Origin: an uncultured Lachnospiraceae bacterium
GTDB taxonomy: Bacteria > Bacillota > Clostridia > Lachnospirales > Lachnospiraceae
Direction: 5' to 3'
DNA: 64,000 bases
Assembly: GCA_947564735.1 (NCBI GenBank)
Contig: CANOEC010000021.1
Coordinates: forward strand, 1-64,000
Shown: piece by piece, positions 62,809 to 64,000 of the stretch
Layout of the letters: each line of letters starts with the position of its first letter
Position numbering within the stretch: position 1 is the first letter of the stretch
Notes under the pieces: model-generated
Seen by the model: only the letters and a program-made list of their open reading frames with translations
Databases searched by the model: none
What the model was told of the DNA's origin: nothing
Program-made: the position numbers and the translations under genes

Positions 62809-63297
62809 TATCAAAGGAAGCTGATACGAGCATTAAAGGAAAATGACAGCTTAACTATTGAAAAATCCTCTTCGGGGATATATTATATTGGTAACAAAAC
62901 ATTCGATATACAGATTATTGTTATCCCAGAACTTCCATCGGACGAAAACCTTTATCTGCGCTGTCTGACTGAAAACTTACATAGCGGTTCCTTGACACCC
63001 CTGCTTGCTAAAGATTATGCCGCACATCAAGACGAAAAAATATACAACAAATATATGCATCAACTGTTAATAGCTAATTCTAAAAAGAAAGTGGATTCAC
63101 CTATGGCACTGGTAAATGAATGGATTTTTGAACTTTTTGATACAAGCTCTGACGAGATTATTGCACGTGCCAAACAGGAAGATGAAGAATATTATCTGCC
63201 TAAACTCAATGAACAGTCTGCTACAATTGAACAGCTAACTTCTCAGATCGATTCTTTGAAAAGTATTCTAAAACAGCATAACATTTCTTTTGGATAA
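62809..63297 (+). pseudogene. 5'-truncated Rpn-like family protein
   Basis: The plus strand is open from about 62809 (YYQRKLIRALKENDSLTIEK, SSSGIYYIGNKTFDIQIIVI) to a stop at 63297, but no ATG with a ribosome site starts it; the first ATG-like start is far inside. The style resembles C-terminal parts of Lachnospiraceae Rpn-like/transposase-associated proteins, ending in a coiled coil (QSATIEQLTSQIDSLKSILK). The 5' part, if ever present, seems to have been replaced by the XRE promoter region. Confidence 0.5.
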
Positions 63298-63307
63298 GAA
63301 ACTGCGG

Positions 63308-63889
63308 TTACTTTGAACTACAAACAAAAGAAAGTACCCTATCGACCCCCTTACAGATTAAAAACCCAATCACCATGCCCACTACATTGTTCATAATATC
63401 ATCTGTCTCAAACTTGCCGCGACGAGAACAAAGCTGTATGCATTCAATGGACAGACTAAAGAAGAAGCCAAAGAGCAGCGACCATCCCAGCTTCCGAAAA
63501 GGCTTCCATAAAATATAAAGCAATATGCCAAGAGGAATCATCATGAGAATATTTTCTATCCAGAATATCAGGTTCGCGATATCTGTTCCCCATGTACTGA
63601 AAGGAACCGGATTCAGAATATACACTGCTTCTTTTTGCCTCGACAAAACCGTTATTCCAAGAACCAGATAGCAGTAACACCCCAGTAATGCAACAAAGGG
63701 AATCTTCATGCATATGCACAAAATGCGATTTCTTTTCATATTTCGGACACTGATAAATTTAGACAACAAAATGGTGCAGTAAAGAAAAACCGCTACTGCA
63801 CCTGCTACTACACCTTTATCAAAATAATCATCCAAAAATACCCTGCAGTCATTTATGACCACAAAAAATATTGTTTTTATATTATGCAC
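63308..63889 (-). CDS. VanZ-family membrane protein
   Basis: A 193-residue protein with five hydrophobic spans. IECIQLCSRRGKFETDDIMN followed by NVVGMVIGF is the VanZ-family signature, and ILNPVPFSTW is also typical. The start is GTG with AGGA about ten bases upstream. VanZ proteins can give mild glycopeptide or lipoglycopeptide resistance, but most are uncharacterised. It is convergent with the truncated gene, 11 bases away. Confidence 0.82.
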   Translation of the reverse strand: MHNIKTIFFVVINDCRVFLDDYFDKGVVAGAVAVFLYCTILLSKFISVRNMKRNRILCICMKIPFVALLGCYCYLVLGITVLSRQKEAVYILNPVPFSTWGTDIANLIFWIENILMMIPLGILLYILWKPFRKLGWSLLFGFFFSLSIECIQLCSRRGKFETDDIMNNVVGMVIGFLICKGVDRVLSFVCSSK

Positions 63890-64000
63890 CTGCTTGTATC
63901 CTCTCAGATTATCTGCGTAATAATTTTCTATGCTATATCATTTTAATCGATAATGTCGCATCAACCTAAAATGCATAAGTGACTATACCAAACTCAGCTC

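Overview
This window looks like chromosomal DNA of a gut or environmental Lachnospiraceae-type Firmicute (Clostridia). That is an inference from strong AGGAGG-type ribosome binding sites, mixed AT-rich and moderate-GC blocks, and the gene repertoire: AraC- and LytTR-controlled ABC operons, DUF3021, pdxS/pdxT, an FprA flavoprotein, and many plant-glycan hydrolases. No rRNA, tRNA, CRISPR array or complete insertion sequence was recognised.

Region 1 (about 1-16.3 kb) is an accessory island. Its edges are littered with decayed genes of a type carried by integrative elements: a radical SAM gene that has lost its FeS cysteines, two broken copies of one small sigma-region-4-like gene, and a Y-family DNA polymerase with a frameshifted 3' end next to a YolD-like gene. 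Between the two broken sigma-like copies (about 3.3-3.5 kb and 11.6-12.0 kb) sits intact cargo. On the plus strand is a membrane-anchored NACHT-type NTPase with pentapeptide repeats. On the minus strand is an operon of a beta-helix/two-TM pore-like protein, a protein with an HExxH metallopeptidase motif, and a small TM protein, followed by a two-TM GAF-like protein and a 64-residue protein. I regard this as the best candidate for an undescribed conflict or stress-response system. Two tandem-duplicated single-domain XRE regulators follow.

Region 2 (about 16.9-38.1 kb) is a glycan-utilisation locus. A divergent AraC regulator faces a small HPr-like gene, a ribose-type ABC importer (ATPase, two permeases, lipoprotein binding protein), a beta-phosphoglucomutase-type HAD enzyme, GH3, GH78, a sugar-binding-domain/GGDEF fusion and a GH120 beta-xylosidase. 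A MATE exporter with a radical SAM gene and a GH2 beta-mannosidase follow. Imported oligosaccharides would be trimmed in the cytoplasm, since none of the hydrolases shows a signal peptide.

Region 3 (about 38.5-53.5 kb) is mostly core: a LytTR/DUF3021/ABC export module, a lysophospholipid-type acyltransferase, pdxS-pdxT (PLP synthase), a C39-like protein, an XRE/GyrI-like regulator, tcdA, an FprA flavoprotein, GNAT, HAD, LysR, SDR and purA.

Region 4 (about 53.7-64 kb) holds a GH39-GH43 fusion, a PD-(D/E)XK-like protein with a 24-bp tandem repeat, a large TPR membrane protein, a membrane/coiled-coil protein broken by an 8-bp duplication, an XRE regulator with a near-ideal promoter and a 19-bp-arm palindrome at its start site, and a VanZ-like protein. 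Three families of intergenic inverted-repeat elements recur across regions 2 and 3.
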